Positions 5,003 to 14,205 of a stretch of DNA of 22,849 nt are shown here, piece by piece (position 1 is the first letter of the stretch; each line of letters opens with the position of its first letter). A model generated the notes under the pieces. That model was not told the origin of the DNA. It ran no database searches and was given only the letters and a program-made list of their open reading frames with translations. A program made the translations under genes and the position numbers. The DNA is from a virus. The stretch is from positions 1-22,849 of the IMG/VR virus record IMGVR_UViG_3300044675_000972. One strand, 5' to 3'.

Positions 5003-6925
5003 TTAACTAGTAAGATCTACTAACTCACACTTGTCTCCACTACATGCAAACTGTTGAGTTCCTGTAGTCTTGTCTTCCTTCTCATACTTGTGTAGATCTG
5101 ACCAATTCACATTCTTGGGCATCTTCTCAGTCAATGCTTCAAACTCTTCTTTAGAACATTCTTGATATGGTGCTTGACGATAACTATGATCGCTGTGTGG
5201 TAAGAAAGAAATACCACTGATCTCATCGAAGTGCTTATACACCCATGCACCAACTTCCATCCATTCGTTCTCACGAACAGTTACGGTGATGCTTGGTTTA
5301 TGCTCACACCAGAATCTTTGATATGTTAGCCAAAGACTCAGATGATCAAGCGCAGAAAGATCATTACGAGTTAAACATCCATCTGGCGACTTAGTTGGGA
5401 ATGAGAACACCATGACCGAATCTGGTTTCATCACGCACTTCTCGTGCGGAAATCCCATATCGATCATCATATTGCAAAGAGGATCTTTCTGATCTGCTCG
5501 AACAGTACGAATGTAGTATTCGCTGTGACGAGGATGAATACCAGAAGCAGCATCGACCAATTGTGAGACTGTGCCACTTGGTTTCACACAAGTAATTGCT
5601 GCAGCTGGATTGATTCCAAGCTTCTTAGCAAAATCCTTGTTTGTCTTAATGGCTAGTTCTCTGAGCTGGATCAACCCCTTCTCCAGATTGATGACATCAT
5701 TTGCCATATTCTCATTGTCAAGAATGCCAGTTAGAGATACACCCAACAATGCCTCTTCTTCACAGTTCTTCTTCCATTCACTGGATAGGTATGGGAAGTC
5801 TGTCAAAGACGCTTGGAATGTACCTAGGATCGTCGCTAAGCGAACCTTACGAGCAAGATCCTCAGCGGTGTCAGAAGCGCGTACAATGACTTCTGAGAGG
5901 TTACAGAACTGTCTGTCGCGTAGGATGATCTCCGAGCAAGGATTGGTTCCAAACTCGTATGTTGCGTCTCTACGATCACCCAGTTTTGCTACGGTTTTCT
6001 TGCAGGCTTCACGATTAAAGATGCCACGTTCGCCACTCTTGCTCTTATATAAAGACACCCATTCTTCCATAAAGACACCAATGTCTGGCTTTTCTTTGTA
6101 GACAACGGAATTGTTGGCAAGAGCACGCTGCGGATTTTCATTCCACCATGCTCCAGATTTGGCATCCCGCATTCTCTCATCAGTGAGATTGCTGAGAGAA
6201 ATAAGTGCGGATCGGCGCACACCTCCCACCACGACAACTTCTGCAACTTTACATACGATATCGTGACACTCAAGGGAAGTGAGTTTGCGGCCTGCACCTT
6301 TCTTAAAAGTATCAACAGTAAATCTAAAGAGATCTTCAAGCGGCCCCGGGCCACTAGCACGCCCACCAAAGGTTTTGAGTCGGGCGCCAGAAGGACGAAC
6401 CTTTGAGACATCCCACTTGGGAATTTGACCACCAATAAGTAGAGATACAAGCTCCCTATATGCTTTAGCCCAACCAGCTTTGCTATCTTGAACAACAATA
6501 GTGGTCTCACTGTTTGTGAATTCCTCTGCGATAGTTGGTAACTTTTCAACATATTGTCTTTCGACAGAGAATCCGACGCCGGTTCCACACATGAGTATAT
6601 AGAGAATCTCATCAAATGCCCGAACTCTATTAACAGCAACATAAGAACAATTATATCCGGCGGTGTTGTCGCGCTCTAAAGCTTCACCGGATGTCATCAA
6701 TGATCTCATTGAAGGCATGATTTCTAAAGTTAAAACTGCAGTCTCTAATTCTTTGCGAAGACTTCCGGAAAGTATAAACTTATTATTTTCCTTTAATTTA
6801 TTCTCAAAAAAATCAAAGTATCGCTTAACGGTTTCTTCCCATGTCTCGCGGCGGTTTTCGCTCTCAATCCATCGTGAGTAGCGCGAAAGGTGAATAAAGT
6901 CTTGATATAGATTTGGTAAACTCAT
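5003..6925 (-). CDS. nrdJ: Class II (adenosylcobalamin-dependent) ribonucleotide reductase
   Basis: This 640-aa enzyme reduces ribonucleotides to deoxyribonucleotides through a thiyl radical generated by adenosylcobalamin. The active site is N328-P-C330-S-E332 (thiyl Cys330 with Asn and Glu), and Cys341 follows 11 residues later, the same spacing as C408/C419 of Lactobacillus RTPR. Its redox partner is Cys93 in AGYNCSYV. GTGVGFSVE (114-122) and VKPSGT are other family signatures. The C-terminal CSGDKC is the shuttle pair that accepts electrons from thioredoxin or glutaredoxin. It is single-chain with no NrdB partner nearby, and somewhat shorter than the roughly 740-aa bacterial RTPR. AGGA precedes the ATG. 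It is last in the dut-to-nrdJ gene run, 28 bases after thyX. Dependence on host cobalamin is inferred. Confidence 0.93.
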   Translation of the reverse strand: MSLPNLYQDFIHLSRYSRWIESENRRETWEETVKRYFDFFENKLKENNKFILSGSLRKELETAVLTLEIMPSMRSLMTSGEALERDNTAGYNCSYVAVNRVRAFDEILYILMCGTGVGFSVERQYVEKLPTIAEEFTNSETTIVVQDSKAGWAKAYRELVSLLIGGQIPKWDVSKVRPSGARLKTFGGRASGPGPLEDLFRFTVDTFKKGAGRKLTSLECHDIVCKVAEVVVVGGVRRSALISLSNLTDERMRDAKSGAWWNENPQRALANNSVVYKEKPDIGVFMEEWVSLYKSKSGERGIFNREACKKTVAKLGDRRDATYEFGTNPCSEIILRDRQFCNLSEVIVRASDTAEDLARKVRLATILGTFQASLTDFPYLSSEWKKNCEEEALLGVSLTGILDNENMANDVINLEKGLIQLRELAIKTNKDFAKKLGINPAAAITCVKPSGTVSQLVDAASGIHPRHSEYYIRTVRADQKDPLCNMMIDMGFPHEKCVMKPDSVMVFSFPTKSPDGCLTRNDLSALDHLSLWLTYQRFWCEHKPSITVTVRENEWMEVGAWVYKHFDEISGISFLPHSDHSYRQAPYQECSKEEFEALTEKMPKNVNWSDLHKYEKEDKTTGTQQFACSGDKCELVDLTS

Positions 6926-6953
6926 AATAATGTTCCTAAACTTAGTGGGTGAT

Positions 6954-7628
6954 TTATGTAGTAACAGGGCACAGTGCTTGCCATGATTGTGGGTACAATT
7001 TTTGAATGATCTCTCCGATTGCTAATGCATACTGTTGAACTTCCCACTGTGCATGAGTATCGCTGCGTTGATGGAATACTCTAGAATATCCAATCAAAGA
7101 TCCTGTCCACCACCACTCAGTATATGTTCCTTGTGGCAAAACAGATCTTGCCTGTTCAGGAGCAACTCCCTTATCCAATAGCATTTGATATACTATTAGA
7201 CATTCTTGAGCTGCCATCATATATGCCCGATTACAATCACTAAATGAATCATCATATGCTTTGAATCCAGAAGATCCTTGCTTTGCTCCATCGGTTGGTG
7301 CATTTCTCCATTGTGGATAATATACTTCTGGCAAATGTGTAACATATCTGCGTGATACTTCGTTCTCTACAAATCCCACTTTATGTTTAAACAATTGTGT
7401 GCGAACAAATATTGGAGCTTTGATTCTCAAGGTAATCTGAGGATGTGCGAAAGGAGTCCAATGTTTATGTTTTGCTAAGTAATTTATTAATTTAGCATCA
7501 CGATCTTTGAACTCTGTACTTTCTACATTAAATGAAACACGAGCAGCATTCACTACCGTGAGATCATCTCCCATATGAGAAACATATTCAACATGACCTG
7601 TATTTAATACTGATATCTTTTCTGTCAT
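6954..7628 (-). CDS. thyX: FAD-dependent thymidylate synthase ThyX
   Basis: This 224-aa protein makes dTMP from dUMP using methylene-THF, FAD and NADPH. Residues 76-95 cover the ThyX signature region, with FKHKVGFVENEVSRRY in place of the usual RHRxxSxNExSxRY: the histidine, ENEVS serine (Ser92) and RRY are kept, while the flanking arginines are lysines and the first signature serine is absent. NAARVSFN and the C-terminal LPQGTYTEWWWTGSL and RSDTHAQWEVQQYA blocks are also typical. I start it at ATG 7628, which overlaps the primase stop (ATGA) and follows GGAAG; the longer frame needs a TTG at 7640. Together with dUTPase, which yields dUMP, it would supply dTTP during replication. Confidence 0.93.
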   Translation of the reverse strand: MTEKISVLNTGHVEYVSHMGDDLTVVNAARVSFNVESTEFKDRDAKLINYLAKHKHWTPFAHPQITLRIKAPIFVRTQLFKHKVGFVENEVSRRYVTHLPEVYYPQWRNAPTDGAKQGSSGFKAYDDSFSDCNRAYMMAAQECLIVYQMLLDKGVAPEQARSVLPQGTYTEWWWTGSLIGYSRVFHQRSDTHAQWEVQQYALAIGEIIQKLYPQSWQALCPVTT

Positions 7629-8641
7629 ACTTTCTTCCAATCATTTAACTTTAATTGTGCTTGTAATCCATTATAGGTATTTGCATTTAGAAGTGCAACT
7701 ACTTGCTCTGATGTTTTTCCTGATAGGATTATGTCGTTAATATCTTTTTCTTTAACAACCTTAGGCCATATCACTACATTAAACTTGTTGTCAATAAGAC
7801 CTTGAATATTATTTACAACATCTTTATTTCTTGGTTGATTGTCAATGACAAAGACTACACGCTTTCCATCGAAGGTATCAGGTAACTCCATAGAGTCATC
7901 CATACCAAGAGTAGCAACACCATTTGGTAGAAACAAAGAATCTAGTGGACCTTCAACAACATAAATCGGCTCATCTTTGACTCTTTCCAATCCATACCAA
8001 AGACGAGATTCTTTTTTAGTTTTTATGGTGATATATCTAATTGCTTTTTTACTAGTACCAAGATATCTTCCCTGTACTCCAATCAAAGAGCCAGATGAGT
8101 CATAGATTGGTATTACTAATCGCTTTTCTTTTACTAATCCTGTGTTGTCTGGATTGATTGAAACAGCAACAGAAGAAAAGTCTTCTGTGTAATACAATAG
8201 ATCTAGAGCTGTATCAGGAATCTTTCGAGAAAGAACATATTTCTTGCACTCATGAGAATCGTCTAGAGATCTCAAAGAAACACAATTCGCTAGTTCTTTC
8301 TTCTTTGCAAATACTGGTTTTTCAAAATGAATAACTGGTTTCTTGAAATTGGATTTACCATTTTCTCCATTCTTCCAACGCTGAAGGGCATACTCTTTGC
8401 ATATGTTAGGATCTACCTTTTCAAGTAGATTATACAAGTTACTGCTGAATCCACAGTTGTGGCACTTGAAGAAAAAGTCATTATTCTTTTGAAAGAAGAA
8501 TCCTCTTGCTTTATTCTTGTGCTTAGTAGAATCTCCACAAATAGGGCATCTGCAATTGGCTAGATTGTCTTTCTTCCAAGCAAACTTCTGAAGCTTACTT
8601 GAAATTATATTAATGAACATTTTATCAATGTATGTTGACAT
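7625..8641 (-). CDS. DNA primase, T4 gp61-like
   Basis: This 338-aa primase synthesises RNA primers for lagging-strand replication with the gp41-type helicase. A zinc-binding domain at residues about 30-65 has Cys32/Cys35 (CPICGDS) and Cys60/Cys63 (CHNCGF). The catalytic TOPRIM-type core follows, with VVEGPLDS (Glu230) and FVIDNQ (Asp267). Between them, IPIYDSSGSLIGVQGRYLG resembles the nucleotide-binding region of DnaG-type primases. The ATG at 8641 shares one base with the helicase TGA (TGATG), and GGAG lies about 11 bases upstream; a longer frame from 8653 is less natural. The helicase-primase gene order matches T4 (41, 61). Confidence 0.9.
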   Translation of the reverse strand: MSTYIDKMFINIISSKLQKFAWKKDNLANCRCPICGDSTKHKNKARGFFFQKNNDFFFKCHNCGFSSNLYNLLEKVDPNICKEYALQRWKNGENGKSNFKKPVIHFEKPVFAKKKELANCVSLRSLDDSHECKKYVLSRKIPDTALDLLYYTEDFSSVAVSINPDNTGLVKEKRLVIPIYDSSGSLIGVQGRYLGTSKKAIRYITIKTKKESRLWYGLERVKDEPIYVVEGPLDSLFLPNGVATLGMDDSMELPDTFDGKRVVFVIDNQPRNKDVVNNIQGLIDNKFNVVIWPKVVKEKDINDIILSGKTSEQVVALLNANTYNGLQAQLKLNDWKKV

Positions 8642-10050
8642 CAGAATTTCCACTCCCCGGAAGAATTAGTTTTCAACTTCTTAAAACTATCTCGCATGTC
8701 ATAGCCAGATCCTGCTTCTTGATCGTTAGTTTTGTTTCCAAGACTCAACATTGGCTGAGCAGCTGGCGCAACATCAAACAATTTCATCTTGGCACGATTC
8801 AATCCCACAACAAATTTCTTGTTAGTCATTCCATTGTTGTATCGATTCTTCAACTGCTTGATCATGATTTGATTTGCTTGTTCTAATTCTTCTGTTGAGA
8901 TTAGCGCAATCATAAAATCTGTTGTGGCAGGAAGACCGAATGATTCTGATGTATTCTCCAATCCGACATCAGTGTTTGTATATCCTTCTCGATTTGTCTG
9001 AGTCGCTGTCCAAATTGGAATATCTTTTTCTACTGCCAATGCTCGTAGTTCTTCTGCGATAGCTTTGATAATAGTGTATGAGTTTGCTGATCCATTCATC
9101 TTGATTCTAGAAGAAGAACAGATGTTCAGGTAGTCAATGAAAATAACATCTGGCTTGAATCCCTTCTTGATTACCAACTCATCAAGCAATGCGCGGAAAT
9201 GTGTTGAACCTGCACTTGATGTGGGGTATTCTTTGATAATCAACTTAGATGTGATATTACTACAGACAGTATTCATCTTCTTCATGTAAGATGAATGTGT
9301 TAGATCTTTGAGATCATCCATTGTAATATCTAAAAGATTGGCATCAATTCGTTCTGCGATTCTTTCTTCTGCCATCTCGCAGGTAATATACAGAACATTG
9401 TAATTCTGTACTAGACAATTGGCTGCATGATGACACAGAAACAAAGATTTGCCTACGCCAGTGCCAGCCATTACAACATTTAAAGTTTTGGTTGGGGTTC
9501 CACCAGCTGTGATGGTATTGAGGTATTCAATATCAAATGGAAGTTTCTTTTCCTTGATGTGATAGAACTCAAATCTCTGTTCCGCATCTTGTGTGTAGTC
9601 GTGTCCTACATGAGCATCAAAAGAAACAGCAAGAGCATTTGACAGCAATTCTGGAATGGCAGTCTTGTTTCTGCCTTTATCCTTACCATCAATGATCTGA
9701 ATTGATTCCATGATTGAATTGTAGATTGCTTTATCTTTGCAGAAATTCTCAGTCTCTACAACTATCCATTCGACATTTACTTTCTCTGCAAAGTCAAAGC
9801 TTTCTACTAATTCTAAACATTGAGTAAACTCAGTCTCTGATACACTCTTTAGTTTATCCAATGAAATAATCACCGCCTCCTTTGAGGGGACGGTGTTATA
9901 TTTCATAAAGAAGTCTTCGATGTCTTGAAAGATTAACTTCTCACACTTGTCGTGGAAGTATTCAGATTTCAGAAATGGGATCACCTTGCGACAAAAATCT
10001 TCGTTTGTCATCAATGTCCGTAATATCGTCCGTTCTATTCTCTGACTCAT
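8641..10050 (-). CDS. Replicative DNA helicase, DnaB family (T4 gp41-like)
   Basis: This 469-aa hexameric 5'-3' helicase would unwind the replication fork and recruit the primase. The N-terminal helical domain begins with SQRIERTILRTL and includes FLKSEYFHD. The RecA-like ATPase core has Walker A AGTGVGKS (about 195-202), an ITCEMAEERIAERIDANLL segment typical of DnaB proteins, Walker B VIFID (302-306) and a TATQTNREG motif. I use the ATG at 10050; a GTG at 10056 would add two residues. Its first 89 bases overlap the 3' end of the upstream small gene in another frame. The C-terminal ~35 residues are variable and polar. Confidence 0.93.
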   Translation of the reverse strand: MSQRIERTILRTLMTNEDFCRKVIPFLKSEYFHDKCEKLIFQDIEDFFMKYNTVPSKEAVIISLDKLKSVSETEFTQCLELVESFDFAEKVNVEWIVVETENFCKDKAIYNSIMESIQIIDGKDKGRNKTAIPELLSNALAVSFDAHVGHDYTQDAEQRFEFYHIKEKKLPFDIEYLNTITAGGTPTKTLNVVMAGTGVGKSLFLCHHAANCLVQNYNVLYITCEMAEERIAERIDANLLDITMDDLKDLTHSSYMKKMNTVCSNITSKLIIKEYPTSSAGSTHFRALLDELVIKKGFKPDVIFIDYLNICSSSRIKMNGSANSYTIIKAIAEELRALAVEKDIPIWTATQTNREGYTNTDVGLENTSESFGLPATTDFMIALISTEELEQANQIMIKQLKNRYNNGMTNKKFVVGLNRAKMKLFDVAPAAQPMLSLGNKTNDQEAGSGYDMRDSFKKLKTNSSGEWKF

Positions 10051-10324
10051 TAGCACTTTCTTCTAACCAATTATCTAAAAGTTCTATAACAATATCACCT
10101 GCAAGCATGTAAAATTCTTCCCCAATTATAACCTCTTTTGGGTTTTCCACAAGATTGATATTGAAGTTTAATCTGGCTGATTTCTTATCAATGCCTTCAT
10201 CCACAGATAACTTCTCGTAGGTGTATTCTACTCCTTCATACTCACCATGTTTAATTCTAATTACAACATAGCCATTATGTGTCTTTTCTGTGTATTCGTA
10301 TATTTTAGCTATCGAGTTTTCCAT
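9962..10324 (-). CDS. Conserved hypothetical protein between uvsX and helicase
   Basis: This 120-aa protein starts with MENSIAKIYEYTEKTHNGY, continues as alternating beta-looking segments (VVIRIKHGEYEGVEYTYEKL; RLNFNINLV; FYMLAGDIVIELL) and ends in a very acidic then basic tail (DDITDIDDKRR). AAAGGA sits about 7 bases before the ATG at 10324, inside the end of uvsX, and the two genes overlap by 20 bases. Its last ~29 codons overlap the helicase start by 89 bases in a different frame. I recall similar small proteins in this position in T4-like marine phages but no assigned function. A role in recombination or replication with its neighbours is a guess from position. Confidence 0.8.
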   Translation of the reverse strand: MENSIAKIYEYTEKTHNGYVVIRIKHGEYEGVEYTYEKLSVDEGIDKKSARLNFNINLVENPKEVIIGEEFYMLAGDIVIELLDNWLEESANESENRTDDITDIDDKRRFLSQGDPISEI

Positions 10325-11315
10325 ATTTAAATTCCTTTTGAATTCTTTCATCGAGTTGCTTTAGAACTTCATCAGTCAAATACTTCTCTGGCTCATCGTT
10401 GATATTCTTCATGAACACCTTTGAGCCATCTGGAAGTTCGATGCGAGTAGAAACACTCTTGAATATTCCATATTCAACTGCAAGATCAGCCAATCCATGA
10501 TAACGACTCAGACCGCTATCGTAGTTCAATCGTGTCTCTACTTTCATGTTCTCTTTGGCAAATCGATTCTTGTAATTCAAACAAGTTACAAAATTACCAA
10601 CGATGCCATCATCAGTCTTATCTTTCTTTTTGCTGAGAAAGAGAATGGTACTGGCAGCATACTTAACACCGCTACCACCGGACAAATCCTTGGTTGGAAC
10701 ATATGCGCCAATGACTTGATATGTGTGATTGGTTACTAGCATAGGAATCTTAGCTTTGCCTAGCTTAGCAGTAAGAACTCGGAAGGCACCCTTCACCAAC
10801 TGTGCTTTAGTCATATCTCGCACATTCTTTCCTTCTGCAGTATCATTCATCTCTTTCTCTGTTGAAAGCATTCCGAGAGAATCTAGAACCATAAGAAGAG
10901 GCTTACGTTTGCCTTCTTCTTCTGCAAGATATGAATTAACAATCTTCAGAGCTTGTGTCTTGAATTCTTCGATAGTAAGAACTGGAACAATTGCCAGACG
11001 AGTAATATCAATACCACGACCTTCTAACATATCACTAGTGATTGCATTTTCTGCATCAAAGTATAATACCATTGCATCTTTATTGCTGTCTAGAAAATTC
11101 TTACACACACCAAGAGCAAAGAAAGTCTTTCCTGTTGCTTGCTCTCCTGCCAAGCAAGTGATTCTATTATCTGCCAATCCTCCGTATATACTTCCACTGA
11201 GAAGGGCATTCAAAGAATATGAGCCAGTATCAATAAAGGTTGTAGTGTCTTGACTTTCCGCAGCGATGAATGCTTCCGCATTCCCAGTAGTTTTTAGTAG
11301 TGATTTAATATTCAT
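10305..11315 (-). CDS. uvsX: UvsX recombinase (RecA/Rad51 family)
   Basis: This 336-aa ATPase would coat ssDNA and catalyse strand exchange for recombination-dependent replication and repair. Walker A is GEQATGKT (57-64), the catalytic glutamate region is VLYFDAENAI (about 83-92), and Walker B is LLMVLDS (140-146). VTNHTYQVIGAYVPTKDLSG followed by GGSGVKYAA matches the DNA-binding loop region of UvsX proteins. I start at ATG 11315, 8 bases after the polymerase stop, with AAGGA overlapping that stop codon; upstream in-frame codons to 11369 lie inside polymerase. A UvsY mediator is not visible in the window. Confidence 0.94.
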   Translation of the reverse strand: MNIKSLLKTTGNAEAFIAAESQDTTTFIDTGSYSLNALLSGSIYGGLADNRITCLAGEQATGKTFFALGVCKNFLDSNKDAMVLYFDAENAITSDMLEGRGIDITRLAIVPVLTIEEFKTQALKIVNSYLAEEEGKRKPLLMVLDSLGMLSTEKEMNDTAEGKNVRDMTKAQLVKGAFRVLTAKLGKAKIPMLVTNHTYQVIGAYVPTKDLSGGSGVKYAASTILFLSKKKDKTDDGIVGNFVTCLNYKNRFAKENMKVETRLNYDSGLSRYHGLADLAVEYGIFKSVSTRIELPDGSKVFMKNINDEPEKYLTDEVLKQLDERIQKEFKYGKLDS

Positions 11316-11323
11316 ATAGTTCC

Positions 11324-13879
11324 TTATGTAAAAAAGCTTTCGAGTGTGTTGTGTTTTTCCGCATCCCAACCAATCACAGTAAGAATATTCATGAGAGGAT
11401 CTAGAAATGTCTTCTCAAACTGCATATCATAGTTAACATATTTATTCAAATCAAGCTCAATTGGTAAAGAATTATGAAATGTAATTACCATATCTTTACC
11501 ACTAGGACCACATATTGGATTGGGAGCCTTTAGATATACAAACTTGATCTTATCACCATCTGTGATGAGTTTGTATTTCTTTTCCAATTTTAATTTACGA
11601 ATGTGGTGATTGTGAAGCAATGCTCCCTTGACTGCAATTGGCGTAGATTTGCAATAGATTGTGGTGGGATGATGATATATCTTTAGCCCATTAACGCCAC
11701 GGGGAAATGCAATGTCTTCAACCGGAAGTGAGTAAAATACACTCTTGAACTCCGCAATGAAATTTATGAGAGTTTCTTGATCACCATTCATAATGATATC
11801 AATAGACTTCTTCAGCTTATCTCGCACAATCTGTGGAGTAGAACTACGAGAAGTCTCAATACCCTTTATCTTCAATTTTGCAGCACCATAACGAACTCCC
11901 TCGCTATCCCACACATTTAGCATGTAACGCTTCTTGGCAGTCCAAATTCCTTTACTTGCTATTACTTCGCGCTTCATATGCATTTGATTCACAGATGCAT
12001 TCATTAGATTTGCTAATTCTTTATACTTGGAATCGATGAAAGGTTCTATTATCTTACTGACAGACTTATCAAGAAATTCCACAATTTTAATATCATCTTT
12101 TTCATTCTTTAATACTTTCTTTACTAGGGATTCAAGACAGATGTAAATAGAATCTGTATCGCTTGCAATAATATAATCAACACCATCGGTGCTAAGAGTT
12201 TCATTCAAATATTTATTGAGAGATCGTTCAATCCAACGAATACTCAGCTGACCAGATAGAGTAATTGCTTCAGCCAGATCAGTGTCATAGTGTCTGAAGT
12301 ATTCATTTCCCAATGCACCATAAGCGGAATTCAGCTGAATCTTACGAACTAGCTGAAAGTTATTGTACTTAGATATCTCATAATCTAGACGAATCTTTTC
12401 AGCATCGTCTGTGCAGACTTCTCGTTTCTTCTCTGCTTCAATCATTAGATTCTTGAAGTGCTTACGCTCCTTATACATCTTCTCCATGAGAGCAGGGAAT
12501 ACACCCTGAACATCTTTTCGAAAAGTCACACCATTGGCAGCAACTGTTTCTTTTCTCTCTTTAGCATCCTTAAATACTTGCACACAATCAAGAAACGCAG
12601 TCACGGGTTTTCCGTCTTCTCGATCAAAAATTATATCAGGAGATAGAGTTCCAGGCTTTCCGTATGAAGTTTTAGTCTCAGGAGAAATGTTATATTGCAT
12701 AATCAAATGCGGATATAGACTATTCAAATCTAGAGAAACCACCCAATTATACAGACCGGGAACTGGTTCCTTGACATAAGCACCTGCATACTGCCGATCT
12801 TTGCTGTTCAGTTTCTTCGGGGGAATGACTATACCTTTATCATGCAAATGATGAAAGACTATAGCATCCCAAGTTCTGACTTGACTAAAGATATCCATGA
12901 GATTTACTTTAGCAGAATATGCCAAAGCAACTGCGAGTTCCATGAGTCGCAGTTTATCTTCTAGCTTTTTGATTAGAGTAACATCGTGTACATTGTATTC
13001 AATGAACTTCTGAAAGTCCTTTTTGTAGAAGTCATGAATACTTTCGAACTCAGAGTATGAAAGCTTACCTTCACCAAGTTCTATGTTTGCAATATTATCA
13101 AGTCGATATGAATCTTGATTTGTGTATGTAAAAGTCAGATACAATTCATAATAATCTAGTGTCGCAATTCCTGCGAGTTCATAAACAAGATGATCTTTGT
13201 TTCTGCGATTTACAGTCTTCTGATGTACAATATTCCAAAAGGAAAGTTTCTTTGCTTCCTTTTCTCCAAGAACCTTAGAGATACGAGAAAACAGATATGG
13301 AATATCAAAGAATCGAATATTCCACCCGGTGACTATATCAGGTGCTAGTGCTTGCCAGAAATTAAGAAAGTCTGTAAGAAGTTCCCCTTCGTCATCATAA
13401 CATTTAACATGATGATTTGGAAAAGCTTTGGTAAATGTATTCAATCCAAAAGTAAAATACTTGTCATCACATAAAATTGTGATTGCGTTCACCCGCTCCA
13501 CCGGATCATCCATGTTAGGAAATCCGGACTCACATTCTGTCTCAATATCAATGATTGCGACTTTCAACTTACTGTAGTCGTAATCAACTGTGCCAGGATA
13601 TTGTTCTGCCAAAAACGGATACACAAAATCCATGTTTCCAAAAACATCAAAGTTAGAAACATCATCATACTCCTTTGAGAATTCTCGTGCTTCAGACATA
13701 GACGAAAAATCTATCTCAGAAACGGGAACACCCATTAGTGTAGTATGTGTTGGATTGTTTCCTGACTTGATGTAAAGTTTTGGTTTGTAGGGAATCCTAT
13801 GAGACACCCTGCTGCCATTGCTTATCTCACGAACAAGAATATTGTTTCCGCAGACAAATGCATTTGTGTAGAAATTCAT
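11324..13879 (-). CDS. Family B DNA polymerase (T4 gp43-like)
   Basis: This 851-aa replicative polymerase has both domains intact. The 3'-5' exonuclease has ExoI D111-I-E113, ExoII with N187 and D192 (GWNIRFFDIPYL) and ExoIII with Y295 to D299 (YNVHD). The polymerase has motif A DLNSLYP (384-390), motif B KIQLNSAYG (513-521), motif C DTDS (574-577) and KKRY. The extreme C-terminus, LESFFT, resembles a clamp-binding peptide, as expected for docking on a gp45-type sliding clamp. It is slightly shorter than T4 gp43 (898 aa). The ATG overlaps the upstream gene's TGA (ATGA) with no strong Shine-Dalgarno, so translation is probably coupled. Confidence 0.96.
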   Translation of the reverse strand: MNFYTNAFVCGNNILVREISNGSRVSHRIPYKPKLYIKSGNNPTHTTLMGVPVSEIDFSSMSEAREFSKEYDDVSNFDVFGNMDFVYPFLAEQYPGTVDYDYSKLKVAIIDIETECESGFPNMDDPVERVNAITILCDDKYFTFGLNTFTKAFPNHHVKCYDDEGELLTDFLNFWQALAPDIVTGWNIRFFDIPYLFSRISKVLGEKEAKKLSFWNIVHQKTVNRRNKDHLVYELAGIATLDYYELYLTFTYTNQDSYRLDNIANIELGEGKLSYSEFESIHDFYKKDFQKFIEYNVHDVTLIKKLEDKLRLMELAVALAYSAKVNLMDIFSQVRTWDAIVFHHLHDKGIVIPPKKLNSKDRQYAGAYVKEPVPGLYNWVVSLDLNSLYPHLIMQYNISPETKTSYGKPGTLSPDIIFDREDGKPVTAFLDCVQVFKDAKERKETVAANGVTFRKDVQGVFPALMEKMYKERKHFKNLMIEAEKKREVCTDDAEKIRLDYEISKYNNFQLVRKIQLNSAYGALGNEYFRHYDTDLAEAITLSGQLSIRWIERSLNKYLNETLSTDGVDYIIASDTDSIYICLESLVKKVLKNEKDDIKIVEFLDKSVSKIIEPFIDSKYKELANLMNASVNQMHMKREVIASKGIWTAKKRYMLNVWDSEGVRYGAAKLKIKGIETSRSSTPQIVRDKLKKSIDIIMNGDQETLINFIAEFKSVFYSLPVEDIAFPRGVNGLKIYHHPTTIYCKSTPIAVKGALLHNHHIRKLKLEKKYKLITDGDKIKFVYLKAPNPICGPSGKDMVITFHNSLPIELDLNKYVNYDMQFEKTFLDPLMNILTVIGWDAEKHNTLESFFT

Positions 13880-14202
13880 TTATTAGATTTTGATTGTACA
13901 TAAGCAGAGAATAGAATGCAATAGTTAATTATGTCTAGAACTGCATCTTCGTGGCTTTCATTCTCTACTGCCAATTTGCCATCATTAGTAAATGTAGCTA
14001 GACGAGATAGCTTATCTGTAATTCGGAGAAGAATTCCAGCTTCGGTTGAGCACAGATTAAAGATCTCGCCCTTTCTAAAGTTTGCAAATGGATCATTGCC
14101 AGATGCGTAGTCATTATTTTTAGCTACTAATATATCAAATGCCTGTTGAGTCAGTTTCTTATGATGATCGAATAATTTCTGACGAGCGTTGCTATTTTCC
14201 AT
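13876..14202 (-). CDS. DUF1599/MazG-like small nucleotide-metabolism protein
   Basis: This 108-aa all-alpha protein has KNNDYASGNDPFANFR, then GILLRITDKLSRL, then ENESHEDAVLDIINYCILF. This acidic-helix pattern is that of the DUF1599 (nucleotide modification associated domain 1) group, distantly like the MazG/dUTPase-like NTP pyrophosphohydrolase fold. Conserved Glu and Asp residues (E53, D62, E79-D84 region) could bind metal. It lies between dut and the polymerase, starts 3 bases after the dut stop with an AGGA about 10 bases upstream, and ends in an ATGA overlap with polymerase. A role in dNTP-pool or modified-nucleotide chemistry is an inference from family and position. Confidence 0.8.
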   Translation of the reverse strand: MENSNARQKLFDHHKKLTQQAFDILVAKNNDYASGNDPFANFRKGEIFNLCSTEAGILLRITDKLSRLATFTNDGKLAVENESHEDAVLDIINYCILFSAYVQSKSNK

Positions 14203-14205
14203 AAA

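Noticed and set aside
5571-6642. Long frames on both strands inside nrdJ (176 and 217 codons)
   Set aside because: Shadows of the nrdJ coding frame, whose catalytic motifs are continuous across the same bases.
10729-11253. 174-codon plus-strand frame
   Set aside because: Antisense shadow of uvsX; Ser/Arg/Leu-rich with no family motif, while the minus frame has complete RecA motifs.
11438-12200. TATTTATT-type boxes inside the polymerase gene and a similar one near 15732
   Set aside because: They deviate from the late consensus, lie inside coding regions and are not placed ahead of any gene start; expected by chance in AT-rich DNA.
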